Positions 1-7,680 of a stretch of DNA of 64,000 bases are shown here, piece after piece. Each line of letters starts with the position of its first letter. Positions within the stretch are counted from its first letter, which is position 1. Source of the stretch: Paracoccus nototheniae (GTDB taxonomy: Bacteria > Pseudomonadota > Alphaproteobacteria > Rhodobacterales > Rhodobacteraceae). The stretch is from contig NZ_RQRT01000002.1 in assembly GCF_004335005.1 (NCBI RefSeq), forward strand, positions 62,001 to 126,000, in the 5' to 3' direction. The notes under the pieces were generated by a model, which was not told the DNA's origin, made no database searches, and worked only from the letters and a program-made list of their open reading frames with translations. Both the position numbers and the translations under genes were made by a program.

Positions 1-333
1 CACCCGCGCCTCGGGGAAGGCTTCGGTGATCGGCTTGAGGCTGAAGTAATAATCCGGGTCCGACTGGCTGACATAGATCGTGGTCAGCGTCTTGCCGGTG
101 GCCTTGATCGCCCGGGCCACCTCGACCCCGTTGGGGAAGGAGAACCCGCCATCGATCAGCACGGCCTCGGTCGGGCCTTCCAGCAGGACGGGGGCGCGGA
201 AAAAGCCGGTATCGCCGGCGGGGAAATGGGTCCAGCCAAGCGCGGGTTGCGCATGGGCTGCGCCATGCGGAGCAAAGACGGCAACGGTGCCAGCGGCAAA
301 TCCGATTTTCATGAGGTCTCTCCGGTTCAACAT
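1..333 (-). CDS. MBL-fold metallo-hydrolase, exported, 3' end beyond window
   Basis: Partial gene: the first 111 codons are visible and the rest lies left of base 1. The N-terminus MLNRRDLMKIGFAAG has a twin arginine at residues 4-5, a hydrophobic stretch and an Ala-His-Ala end near residue 29, which suggests Tat export. The following sequence fits the start of a metallo-beta-lactamase fold, with a strand leading to the metal motif. At the usual HxHxDH position the protein reads S-Q-S-D-P-D-Y-Y, so the expected histidines are replaced while one Asp stays. It may be a non-canonical or inactive member. It lies downstream of the DsbA-like gene on the same strand. The fold is a moderately sure call; substrate unknown. 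Confidence 0.6.
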   Translation of the reverse strand, partial: MLNRRDLMKIGFAAGTVAVFAPHGAAHAQPALGWTHFPAGDTGFFRAPVLLEGPTEAVLIDGGFSFPNGVEVARAIKATGKTLTTIYVSQSDPDYYFSLKPITEAFPEARV

Positions 334-393
334 GGGTCTGTCCTTTCAAGGGTGGGGCAGGGTCGCCCCTTGGTCAATGATGTCGTGCGGCGG

Positions 394-1035
394 TCAGGAC
401 GTGGCAAAGGCCGCGAACGGGTCGGCATCGGCATAGACCGAGGCCGAAGGGATCAGACGCGCGCCGCGGTGATCGTCGATGACAAAAGCGGGCACGCCAT
501 GGGCGCCAAGGCGCTGCATCAGGGTGCGTGCCGCGCCGATGCGGTTGCGGTGCAGGTCCATCAGCGCGGCGGGTGCGGTTTTGAACAGATCCGCCGCATC
601 GGGCAGGGCCTGTTCGCGCAGGATGTCCGCCAGCACAGCGGCCGAAGTGATGTCGCGCGCCTCGACATAGCGGGCGGTCTGGATGGCACGCAGGGCGGCC
701 AGTTCGCGGTCCGGATCGGTCATCGCCACGGCGCCAAGCGCCAGGGTGGCGGGGCCGCTGTCCATCGGCGTGCGGCGGTCGCCCAGAACACGGGTGCGGT
801 ACGCCTCGCTGAAGACCTGCCCGGTCAGCTGGCCGATCCGTTGGTCATTGGCCCAGGCATGGGCGGCAAAGGCGTCGTCCATCTGCGGCGCGGCGCGCCC
901 GGAAAACAGCCCCGTCGGCATCGGCGTGACCGAAAAGCCGGGGCGCGTGGCCAGTTGCGCCACCTTGTCCGAGGCGCCATAGCACCAGCCGCACAGCGGA
1001 TCGAACAGATAGAGGATGCGGGCGATCAGGGTCAT
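394..1035 (-). CDS. DsbA-family thioredoxin-fold protein
   Basis: The 213-residue protein begins with a thioredoxin-like strand followed by the redox motif C-G-W-C at residues 15-18. The helical insertion typical of DsbA/FrnE-like proteins follows, with a V-P pair at 181-182 in the cis-proline position. No signal peptide is visible, so it probably works in the cytoplasm as a disulfide oxidoreductase or isomerase. It resembles the group annotated as predicted protein-disulfide isomerase. It is divergent from the LysR gene starting at 1134, with 98 bases between them, so that regulator may control it. The start at 1035 has a GGAGAC-type ribosome binding site. Confidence 0.75.
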   Translation of the reverse strand: MTLIARILYLFDPLCGWCYGASDKVAQLATRPGFSVTPMPTGLFSGRAAPQMDDAFAAHAWANDQRIGQLTGQVFSEAYRTRVLGDRRTPMDSGPATLALGAVAMTDPDRELAALRAIQTARYVEARDITSAAVLADILREQALPDAADLFKTAPAALMDLHRNRIGAARTLMQRLGAHGVPAFVIDDHRGARLIPSASVYADADPFAAFATS

Positions 1036-1133
1036 GGGTGTCTCCTTGTGCAGACAATATGGCAGCGGGGGATTGATCGATAAACCAGCCTGATCTAGAC
1101 AGTCTGTATGCCAATGGCTGACAATGGACGCCC

Positions 1134-2045
1134 ATGAACCTGAACCGGCTTGCCCATTTCGTCGCCGTCGTCGATGCGGGGTCGTTCACCCGCGCGGCGG
1201 AACGATTGGGCATCACAAAGGCGGTCGTCAGCCAGCAGGTCGCCCAGCTGGAACGCGATCTGAAAACCACCCTGCTGGTGCGCACCACCCGCAGCGTCAA
1301 GCCGACCGAGGCTGGGCGGGTCTTTCACGCCCGCTGCGTGCAGATCCTGCGGCAGGCCGATGATGCCGTGGCCGAGATGACGGCGGTGCAATCGGCGCCG
1401 TCCGGCACGCTGCGGCTGACCGCGCCCAATGATTACGGGGTCGCGGTGGTTGTGCCGACGGTGGCGGCCTTTGCCGCGCGCTTTCCTGCCTGCAAGGTCG
1501 ATCTGCGGCTGGACGACCGGACGCTGGATCTGATGCAGGGCGATATCGACATGGCGATCCGGGTCGGCTGGCTGATCGACAGCGGCCTGCAGGCGCGCCG
1601 GATCGGCGGCTTCCGGCAGCTTCTGGTGGGCGATCCGTCCCGTGTCGCGGCTTTGGGGCCCATCACCGGGCCCGCCGATCTGCGCGATGCGGCGTTCATT
1701 GCCAATCTGGCGCTGAAGAAACCGCTGAGTTTCATGTTTTCCCATCCCGGTCATCCGCCGGTCGAGGTCAGTTTCACCTCGGCCGTCGCCATCGATTCGA
1801 CGCTTGGGGTGCTGGAGGCGACGGTGCAGGGGGGTGGGCTGTCGGTGCTGCCCGATTACATGGCCCAGCCCCGCATCGCGGCGGGGGCGCTGGTGCGGGT
1901 GCTGCCCGACTGGTCGCTGGCGGCGGGGGGCATTCACACGGTCTTTCCGCAGTCCCGCTATCGCCCCGCCAAGGTCGCGGCCTTTCTGGAGATGTTGCAA
2001 AGCGCCGAACGGACCCGCGCCCGGCTGAGCGACAGCGAGGTTTAG
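1134..2045 (+). CDS. LysR-family transcriptional regulator
   Basis: The protein has 303 residues, normal for LysR regulators. The N-terminal winged helix-turn-helix (about residues 3-60) has the typical F-V-A-V-V-D-A-G-S-F-T-R-A-A start and a recognition helix with A-V-V-S-Q-Q-V. An effector-binding domain of the periplasmic-binding-protein fold follows (about 90-295). This is the CrgA-like style of LysR protein. It is transcribed away from the DsbA-like gene. The shared intergenic region holds a short dyad, AGACAGTCT, at 1097-1105 that could be part of its operator. The natural target is probably the DsbA-like/MBL pair, inferred from position only. Confidence 0.85.
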   Translation: MNLNRLAHFVAVVDAGSFTRAAERLGITKAVVSQQVAQLERDLKTTLLVRTTRSVKPTEAGRVFHARCVQILRQADDAVAEMTAVQSAPSGTLRLTAPNDYGVAVVVPTVAAFAARFPACKVDLRLDDRTLDLMQGDIDMAIRVGWLIDSGLQARRIGGFRQLLVGDPSRVAALGPITGPADLRDAAFIANLALKKPLSFMFSHPGHPPVEVSFTSAVAIDSTLGVLEATVQGGGLSVLPDYMAQPRIAAGALVRVLPDWSLAAGGIHTVFPQSRYRPAKVAAFLEMLQSAERTRARLSDSEV

Positions 2046-2057
2046 GCCCGGACAGGC

Positions 2058-2083
2058 GAAAGCCCGCAAGGATGCGGGCTTTC
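2058..2083. terminator. Bidirectional hairpin terminator
   Basis: A perfect 10-bp stem (GAAAGCCCGC and GCGGGCTTTC) with a 6-base loop lies between two convergent genes, 12 bases after the LysR stop. The A-rich start and T-rich end of the stem allow it to act in both directions. Confidence 0.8.
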
Positions 2084-2102
2084 ATCGGTGATGCGAGGGC
2101 GA

Positions 2103-2747
2103 TCAGACCTTGACGAAATTCGTCGTGGACAGCGCGCCGAAGGGCAGTTGTGCCAGCGGGCCTCCGACATCCAGCGCGCCCAGATCGACGGGGAAAAAGC
2201 CCATCGCCTCGATCACCGCGCGCAGTTGCGTCTTGGCGTCGGCATCGTCGCCCGAATAGAACAGCACCCGCTGTCCGCCATTGGCGGTGGGTTCGGCCAG
2301 CACCTCGACATCGAGATGGTTGAAGGCCTTGACCAGCCGCGCGCCGGGCACCCAGTCCGCGACCAGCTGCGAGGAATGGCGCGCGCCCAGATCGACGGCC
2401 TTGATGCCGTAACCCGCCAGAGGGTTGGTGGGATCGTTGCGGTCGGGGCTGTCGGGATCAAGGAACAGCACCGGGTTGGTGCCGTCGATGACGATGCGGT
2501 TGTTCCAGGCGGGCAGGCCGGACAGCACGCCTTCGACATCGGCCCAACGCAGGGCGATCAGCACGATGTCGGCGGCGGCGGCCTCGGCCAGCGTGCCCGC
2601 CTTGACCGTCGGTCCCAGATCTCGGACCAGATCCGTCAGGCTTTCGGGGCCGCGGCTGTTGGCGATGATGGCGTCAAGCCCGCCCTTGGCCAAGGCCCGC
2701 GCCACGCTGGAACCCAAAGCGCCTGCACCGATGATACCAATTGTCAT
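2103..2747 (-). CDS. NADP oxidoreductase, coenzyme F420-dependent-like (NAD(P)-binding)
   Basis: The 214-residue protein starts directly with a Rossmann fold: M-T-I-G-I-I-G-A-G-A-L-G-S-S-V-A at residues 1-16, the glycine pattern of the F420-dependent NADP reductase-like family. In this bacterial group the partner is normally NADPH, and the role is often quinone, flavin or ferric reduction. An in-frame upstream ATG at 2873 was rejected, because the start at 2747 has an AGGAGAA ribosome binding site and begins at the conserved glycine motif. It lies downstream of the Rrf2 regulator gene on the same strand. The intervening 89 bases hold a probable Rrf2 operator, so it is probably the regulator's target. 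Confidence 0.75.
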   Translation of the reverse strand: MTIGIIGAGALGSSVARALAKGGLDAIIANSRGPESLTDLVRDLGPTVKAGTLAEAAAADIVLIALRWADVEGVLSGLPAWNNRIVIDGTNPVLFLDPDSPDRNDPTNPLAGYGIKAVDLGARHSSQLVADWVPGARLVKAFNHLDVEVLAEPTANGGQRVLFYSGDDADAKTQLRAVIEAMGFFPVDLGALDVGGPLAQLPFGALSTTNFVKV

Positions 2748-2792
2748 GTTCTTCTCCTGTTTGATGAAAGGGTGTGGAAGATAAGCTGAACT

Positions 2793-2821
2793 GTTAGTGT
2801 GTTTGTGACAATATGACAGTT
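2793..2821. promoter_or_regulatory. Candidate Rrf2 operator, copy 1
   Basis: This 29-base stretch upstream of the NADP oxidoreductase gene matches a second stretch upstream of the Rrf2 gene (3297-3325) at 21 of 29 positions, including an identical GTTAGTGTGT. Each copy contains a TAGTG-N9-CA(A/C)TA dyad. Around it lies a further inverted repeat, TGAACTGT (2787-2794) and ACAGTTCA (2816-2823). Binding by the neighbouring Rrf2 protein is inferred. Confidence 0.55.
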
Positions 2822-2836
2822 CAACCCAAATGAGGG

Positions 2837-3283
2837 TTAAAGAGATGTCGCGACTGAAGGCTGGGCACGACACGCCACGTCTGCCGCGATATCGGCAATC
2901 GTCGTGCGGCCCAGTTCATCCTCCATCGCCTGACGGGCCCGCGCCAAAGACGGCGCGACTGCCTGCAGGATGTTGGCACCCACCACGCAATCCCGGCAGG
3001 GTTCGGTGCGGTGGGTGGCGAACAGGCCGCTGTCCTCGGTCGCCAGATAGACATCCAGCAACCGGATCCGTTCAGGCGCCCGTGCCAGCAAGGCACCGCC
3101 GCCCGCGCCCATCTGCGACCGCGTCAGGCCCGCATCGTTCAGCCGTGACAGCAGGCCACGGATGACGACAGGGCCGGTGCCGACCGAAAATGCCAAATCC
3201 TCGGACCGCAGGGGTTTGCCATTGTTGATGGCAAGTGCGGCAAGGACATGGACGGCGACGACAAAGCGGGTGCTGGTGGGCAT
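2837..3283 (-). CDS. Rrf2-family transcriptional regulator
   Basis: The 148-residue protein has the Rrf2 layout: an N-terminal helix (R-F-V-V-A-V-H-V-L-A-A-L-A), a winged helix-turn-helix (about residues 26-52) and a C-terminal dimer helix. It carries Cys96 and Cys99 in E-P-C-R-D-C and a lone Cys138. IscR and NsrR use three closely spaced cysteines for an Fe-S cluster; here only a CxxC pair is close together, so a thiol or electrophile sensor seems more likely than a cluster protein (inference). It is upstream of the NADP oxidoreductase on the same strand, and copies of the same candidate operator lie before both genes, suggesting autoregulation. Confidence 0.8.
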   Translation of the reverse strand: MPTSTRFVVAVHVLAALAINNGKPLRSEDLAFSVGTGPVVIRGLLSRLNDAGLTRSQMGAGGGALLARAPERIRLLDVYLATEDSGLFATHRTEPCRDCVVGANILQAVAPSLARARQAMEDELGRTTIADIAADVACRAQPSVATSL

Positions 3284-3296
3284 GATCTTTTTTTCC

Positions 3297-3325
3297 GTTA
3301 GTGTGTAATAATCACTATGTCACTT
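3297..3325. promoter_or_regulatory. Candidate Rrf2 operator, copy 2
   Basis: Second copy of the 29-base motif, 13 bases upstream of the Rrf2 start codon. It has TAGTG (3299-3303), nine bases, then CACTA (3313-3317), a perfect 5-bp dyad. It overlaps the last two bases of the broken LysR gene. Position and similarity to 2793-2821 point to autoregulation. Confidence 0.55.
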
Positions 3326-4255
3326 ATGCGACCGCGTCAACATCTTTTTCGGCGGCAGCGTCCCGAATGCAGATTTTCAGCCGTTCGATCAGCCAGCGCC
3401 CCGCAGGGCCGGGCGGGGTGGCGGTGCCATAGACCGCCGACATCGGCATGCTGAAGCTGCCCTGCGGCATGCCGGGCACCGACAGGCGGACAAGACGGCC
3501 CCGGTCCAGATCCGTCTGGATCGCATGCAGGGGCATGCCGCCCCAGCCCAGACCCCTCAGCAGAAAGGCCTGCTTGGCGAACAGATCGGCCAGCCGCCAG
3601 GTCACCGGCGACATCACCCCGAATTCGATCCCTGCGGACAGGTCGGACCGGTCGGTCAGCACCAGCTGCACATGGCGGGCCAGTTCGGTCAGGGGAACGG
3701 TGCCGTCATGGCGGGCCAGCGGGTGACCGCCGCGACGACCATCGCGAAATCCACATGGGTCATCCGTTCGACCGCCAGACCCTGCGGCAGCACCGGCAGC
3801 GAGGCGACCAGCCCAAAGCTGGCGCGCCCGTCCAGCACCGGCTGCACGACGCCGCCCAAGGCCTCGACCGAGATGCGCAGCGGCACCGCCGGAAACATCC
3901 GGCGGAATTCATGCGCGACATCGGCCAGCGCATCGATGGGAAAGAAGACATCGATCACGGCGGTCAGTTCAGCCTCCAGCCCACCCGAGATGCCCCGGGC
4001 GCGGGCCTTCATCGTATCGACCCCCGCGACAACCAGACGGGCATCCGACAACAGCGCGCGCCCCTCGGTCGTCAGGCGGGGATAGCGGGCGCTGCGGTCG
4101 AACAGGGTGACCTGCAGCTGCGCCTCCAGATTGGCCATCGCCTCGCTGACCCCGGACTGGGTGCGGCGCAGGCGGCGCGCGGCCGCCGAAAAGCTGCCCT
4201 CGTCCACGGCGGCCAGAAAGATCCGCAGCTGGTCCAGCGACACGCCGTCGATCAT
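3324..4255 (-). pseudogene. LysR-family regulator, interrupted by one frameshift
   Basis: Two reading frames join into one LysR protein of normal length (about 310 residues). The 5' frame (4255 to 3689) gives the helix-turn-helix and the first half of the effector domain, ending soon after F-A-M-V-V-A-A. The 3' frame carries the rest (G-H-P-L-A-R, then V-Q-L-V-L-T-D-R-S). The paralogue at 7672-8577 reads V-A-A-P-G-H-P-L through the same place, locating the break at about 3727-3733, where one base appears to be missing. It could be a real inactivating mutation or a sequencing error in a GC-rich run. It lies 25 bases downstream of the luciferase-like gene on the same strand. Confidence 0.75.
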
Positions 4256-4280
4256 GACGGGCCCCCGTGCGTCGCGCGCC

Positions 4281-5324
4281 TCATGCCCCGGCCGTGGCGC
4301 TTGCGCGGATGGCGGGCGCGACCGCCGTGCCCAGCAGCGTGATCGAGCGTTGCATCGCCGCCGTTTCCAGCATCGCCGAGCTCATCTGGAAGGTGATGCG
4401 CGACAGACCGCCAAGCGCCCGTTCGGCGGCGCGGATCTTGTCGCGGACCGTGTCGGGACTGCCGATCAGAAAGGCGCCATGGGGTCCGCACATCGCGTCG
4501 AACTGGGCACGGGTGGCGGGCGACCAGCCGCGCTCGCGCCCGATCTCGGTCGCCATATGCGCCCAGCCCGGGAAGAACGCATCGCGCGCCGCCGCATCGG
4601 TGTCGGCCACAAAGCCCATCGCATGAACGCCCACCCGCAGCGCGGCGTCGTCATGGCCCGCCTGTCGTCCGGCGGCGCGGTACAGATCGACCAGCGGGCG
4701 GAACCTCTCAAAGCTGCCGCCGATGATGGCCACCATGAGCGGCAGGCCAAGCGTGCCCGCGCGGATGAAGGATTGCGGCGTGCCGCCGACGCCCAGCCAG
4801 ACCGGCAGCTGATCCTGCACCGGGCGCGGATAGATGCCCTGACCGCTCAGGGCCGGGCGGAACCGGCCCTGCCAGGTGATCGTCGGCCTGTCGCGCAATT
4901 GCAGCAGCAGGTCCAGTTTTTCGGCGAACAGCGCGTCGTAATCCTGCATCGCAAAACCGAACAGGGGATAGGCCTCGCCGAACGAACCCCGGCCGACGAC
5001 GATCTCGGCCCGCCCGTTCGAGATCAGATCGATGGTCGAGAATTCCTGAAACGTCCGCACCGGGTCCGTCGCGCTGAGAACGGTGACGGCGCTGGCCAGA
5101 CGGATGCGGCGGGTGCGCGCGGCGGCAGCGGCCAGCAGGACCGTGGGGGCGCTGTCCAGAAATTCGGCGCGGTGATGTTCGCCGATGCCGAAGACGTCCA
5201 GCCCCACGCGGTCGGCGGTCTCGACCTCGTCCAGAAGGGCCGCGATGCGGTCGGCGGGCGATACGGTGCGCCCGGTGCGCGGATCGGGAATGGTTGCCGC
5301 GAAACTGTCGATGCCAATGTCCAT
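4281..5324 (-). CDS. LLM-class flavin-dependent oxidoreductase
   Basis: The 347-residue protein has the bacterial luciferase-like (alpha/beta)8 barrel: F-G-I-G-E-H-H near residues 48-54, A-S-A-V-T-V-L-S near 81-88, V-G-R-G-S-F near 115-120 and V-W-L-G-V-G-G in the second half. Such enzymes use reduced FMN from a separate reductase to oxygenate or oxidise small molecules. The substrate cannot be told from sequence. A long upstream in-frame extension was dropped; the start at 5324 begins with the conserved M-D-I-G-I-D-S-F and has GAGAAAG in front. It is divergent from the SnoaL gene and is followed by the frameshifted LysR gene. Confidence 0.8.
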   Translation of the reverse strand: MDIGIDSFAATIPDPRTGRTVSPADRIAALLDEVETADRVGLDVFGIGEHHRAEFLDSAPTVLLAAAAARTRRIRLASAVTVLSATDPVRTFQEFSTIDLISNGRAEIVVGRGSFGEAYPLFGFAMQDYDALFAEKLDLLLQLRDRPTITWQGRFRPALSGQGIYPRPVQDQLPVWLGVGGTPQSFIRAGTLGLPLMVAIIGGSFERFRPLVDLYRAAGRQAGHDDAALRVGVHAMGFVADTDAAARDAFFPGWAHMATEIGRERGWSPATRAQFDAMCGPHGAFLIGSPDTVRDKIRAAERALGGLSRITFQMSSAMLETAAMQRSITLLGTAVAPAIRASATAGA

Positions 5325-5440
5325 GATCGTCTTTCTCAGCCTGTGATGGGGCGGGCGTCGGGGCGATGCCTGCGGCCCTTGTGATCCCGATATGGCAGCG
5401 GCGGACATAGCGGAAAAGCCGGGATATCTGGAACGAAAGC

Positions 5441-5455
5441 ATCGATTTATTCGAT
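5441..5455. promoter_or_regulatory. Candidate LysR box
   Basis: ATCGATTTATTCGAT is a 15-base dyad (ATCGA-N5-TCGAT) that fits the T-N11-A rule for LysR binding sites. It lies in the 283-base divergent region between the luciferase-like gene and the SnoaL gene, where one of the two flanking LysR proteins could bind. Confidence 0.45.
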
Positions 5456-5607
5456 CAATGGGGATCATCCATCGGGTTGGCCGATGGATCATGCCGGATC
5501 AGACGGGCTTTTGCGCGACGCTTTTGGCGGGCCATCCTGTTCCGACCGTTGCCGGGGTGGTCCTGACAGGATGCCCCCGGCACGGCAGCGTGACGAAAGG
5601 ACAGACC

Positions 5608-6024
5608 GTGACAACTTCCCCCACCGCACTCGACATCGCCAGGCAAAGTCTTGCGGCCTTTCTGGCCAAGGACATGAAGGGCTGGACCGATCTGTGCCAT
5701 GACGACGTCGTGGCCGAATTTCCCTTTGCGCCCGACGGCTCGCCCAAGCGGATCGAGGGGCGCACGGCGCTTTATGCCTATCTGCGCGGCTATCCCGAGA
5801 TGATCGACATCGCCGACATTCCCCGCAGCCGGTTCTATCGGACCGACGACCCGCAGGTGGTGATCCTGGAATGGAGCGTGACGGGCCGGGTGATCGGCAA
5901 CGGCAACCCCTACAACCTCAGCTATGCGACCTTCGTAACGGTGCAGGACGGGCTGATCACCTCCTATCGCGAATACTGGAACCCCCAGGATTTTCTGACG
6001 GCGCTTGGCGGCGGGCAGTTCTGA
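5608..6024 (+). CDS. SnoaL/NTF2-fold protein
   Basis: The predicted 138-residue protein has the small alpha+beta cone of the SnoaL-like/NTF2 superfamily: an N-terminal helix (A-R-Q-S-L-A-A-F-L), the D-D-V-V-A-E-F-P-F-A strand and a C-terminal S-Y-R-E-Y-W-N-P. This ending is common in SnoaL-like hydrolases, isomerases and ester-cyclase relatives. I chose the GTG at 5608, since the sequence before it is not family-like and AAAGGA lies 8 bases upstream. It precedes the GMC oxidoreductase by 35 bases in a probable two-gene operon. Its exact reaction is unknown. Confidence 0.7.
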   Translation: MTTSPTALDIARQSLAAFLAKDMKGWTDLCHDDVVAEFPFAPDGSPKRIEGRTALYAYLRGYPEMIDIADIPRSRFYRTDDPQVVILEWSVTGRVIGNGNPYNLSYATFVTVQDGLITSYREYWNPQDFLTALGGGQF

Positions 6025-6059
6025 CCCGCATCGCGTCTTACGGAAACAGGATGACGGCC

Positions 6060-7571
6060 ATGACAGACCAGAAGGCGTCTTACGATCTGATCATCGTCGG
6101 CGGCGGATCGGCGGGCGCGGTGCTGGCCAACCGGCTGAGCGCGGACCCCACGCGGCAGGTGCTGCTGATCGAGGCGGGGACGGCCTATCCGCCCGAGGCC
6201 TATCCCGACATCGTCGGGCGGCAGGACATGCTGGGGGGCGACCCCGATCATGACTGGGGTTTTGCCAGCCTGCCGGGCCGGATCGGGCGATCGATCCCGC
6301 TGGCGCGCGGCAAGGTGCTGGGCGGCACCTCGGCCATCAATGGCGCGGTGGCGATGCGGATCCCAAAATCCGACCATGACCGGTGGGCGCGCGATCACGA
6401 TCTGCACGGCTTTGGCTGGGAAGAGGCGCAGCCCTTCTACCGGTCGCTGGAACGGACCTCGGGGCTGGGAGGGCAGGGGCGCGACGGCCCCTTTCCGATC
6501 CACCAGCTGGCCCCGGAGGAGATGTCGGACCAGCAGCGCACCTTTGTCGCCTCGGCGCTGGCTGCGGGCTATCCCGCCACGCAAGGGTTCAATTCGTCCG
6601 CGCCTCTGGGCGCCGGGGCCTATGTGATGAACACCCGCATGGGGCTGCGCCTGAACACCGGCATGACCCTGCTGGGCGCCGATATCCGCGCCCGCCCCAA
6701 CCTGACGATCCGCGACCGGACGCTGGTCGACCGGGTGGTCATGGACAAGGGCCGCGCCATCCATGTGCGTCTGGCCGACGGGGAACAGATCGCCGCCGGT
6801 CAGATCGTGCTGAGCGGCGGCACCTATGCCAGCCCCGCCATCCTGATGCGGTCGGGGATCGGCCCGCGCGCGGTGCTGGAACCGCTTGGCATCCCGGTGC
6901 TGGCCGATCTGCCGGTGGGTCGGCGGCTGCAGGATCACCCGATCATGCCGACGGTCTGGGCGATCCGCAGCGAGGCGGTGGGGCTGGCCTTTCCGCCCAT
7001 CGGTGCGATGCTGTGGGCGACCTCGGCCAGCGCGCCAGAGGAAGAGGGCGACATCAACATCACCACCATGCCCATTCCTGATGGCAGCCCGTCGCCGACG
7101 GGGGCGATGTTCCTGCTGGCGGCGGCGCTGGTGCGGCCCCGGTCGACCGGCAGTCTGCGGATCGCCAGCCCCGACCCGGCGGTGGCACCGCTCATCGATC
7201 CGGGTTTCCTCGGCGATCCCCGCGACCGGGCGCGGCTGATCGATGCGGTGACGATGATCCGCACCATCGCCAGCCATGCCCCCTTCCGCGACATGATCGG
7301 GGCCGAGCTGATGCCGGGCGCGCAGGTGACCGGGCCCGAGGCGATCGGCGCGGCGCTGAACGCGGCCATCATCACCTATCAGCACCCGACCTCGACCGTG
7401 CCGATGGGCGGCGCCGGGGACGAGACCGCCGTGGTCGATGACGAGGGGCGGGTGCGGGGCATGGCCGGGCTGCGGGTCATTGATGCCTCGATCTGGCCGG
7501 GCGTGCCTTCGGTCGCGACCGGCTTTCCGACGATGATGCTGGCCGAACGGATCGCGGCGGGCATGGTGTGA
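6060..7571 (+). CDS. GMC-family FAD-dependent oxidoreductase
   Basis: The 503-residue protein shows the glucose-methanol-choline oxidoreductase pattern: an FAD-binding Rossmann motif D-L-I-I-V-G-G-G-S-A-G-A-V-L-A-N-R-L-S at about residues 9-27, the G-G-T-S-A-I-N-G signature near 84-91, and a C-terminal active-site segment (Q-H-P-T-S-T-V-P-M-G near 441-450) with the catalytic His. The family oxidises alcohols or aldehydes; the substrate is unknown here. ATG codons at 6051 and 6060 are both possible; AGGA at 6048-6051 suits 6060. It follows the SnoaL gene and is probably cotranscribed, and paralogous LysR genes lie on both sides of the cluster. Confidence 0.85.
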   Translation: MTDQKASYDLIIVGGGSAGAVLANRLSADPTRQVLLIEAGTAYPPEAYPDIVGRQDMLGGDPDHDWGFASLPGRIGRSIPLARGKVLGGTSAINGAVAMRIPKSDHDRWARDHDLHGFGWEEAQPFYRSLERTSGLGGQGRDGPFPIHQLAPEEMSDQQRTFVASALAAGYPATQGFNSSAPLGAGAYVMNTRMGLRLNTGMTLLGADIRARPNLTIRDRTLVDRVVMDKGRAIHVRLADGEQIAAGQIVLSGGTYASPAILMRSGIGPRAVLEPLGIPVLADLPVGRRLQDHPIMPTVWAIRSEAVGLAFPPIGAMLWATSASAPEEEGDINITTMPIPDGSPSPTGAMFLLAAALVRPRSTGSLRIASPDPAVAPLIDPGFLGDPRDRARLIDAVTMIRTIASHAPFRDMIGAELMPGAQVTGPEAIGAALNAAIITYQHPTSTVPMGGAGDETAVVDDEGRVRGMAGLRVIDASIWPGVPSVATGFPTMMLAERIAAGMV

Positions 7572-7617
7572 CCGGGCGCTGGCCCGGTTTTCAGCCCCCC
7601 GATCGTAAGCCCCCGGT

Positions 7618-7680
7618 CCTTCTGGACCCCAGCCTTCTGGACCCCAGCCTTCAGCCCCCAGCCCCCAGCCCTCAGCCCCC
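7618..7680. repeat. Short tandem repeat, C-rich
   Basis: A 15-base unit, CCTTCTGGACCCCAG, is present twice in tandem (7618-7632, 7633-7647). A decayed third copy and several CAGCCCC units run to about 7680. The array lies between convergent genes and reaches the last codons of the LysR gene at 7672. It looks like replication slippage in a C-rich spacer. Confidence 0.8.
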
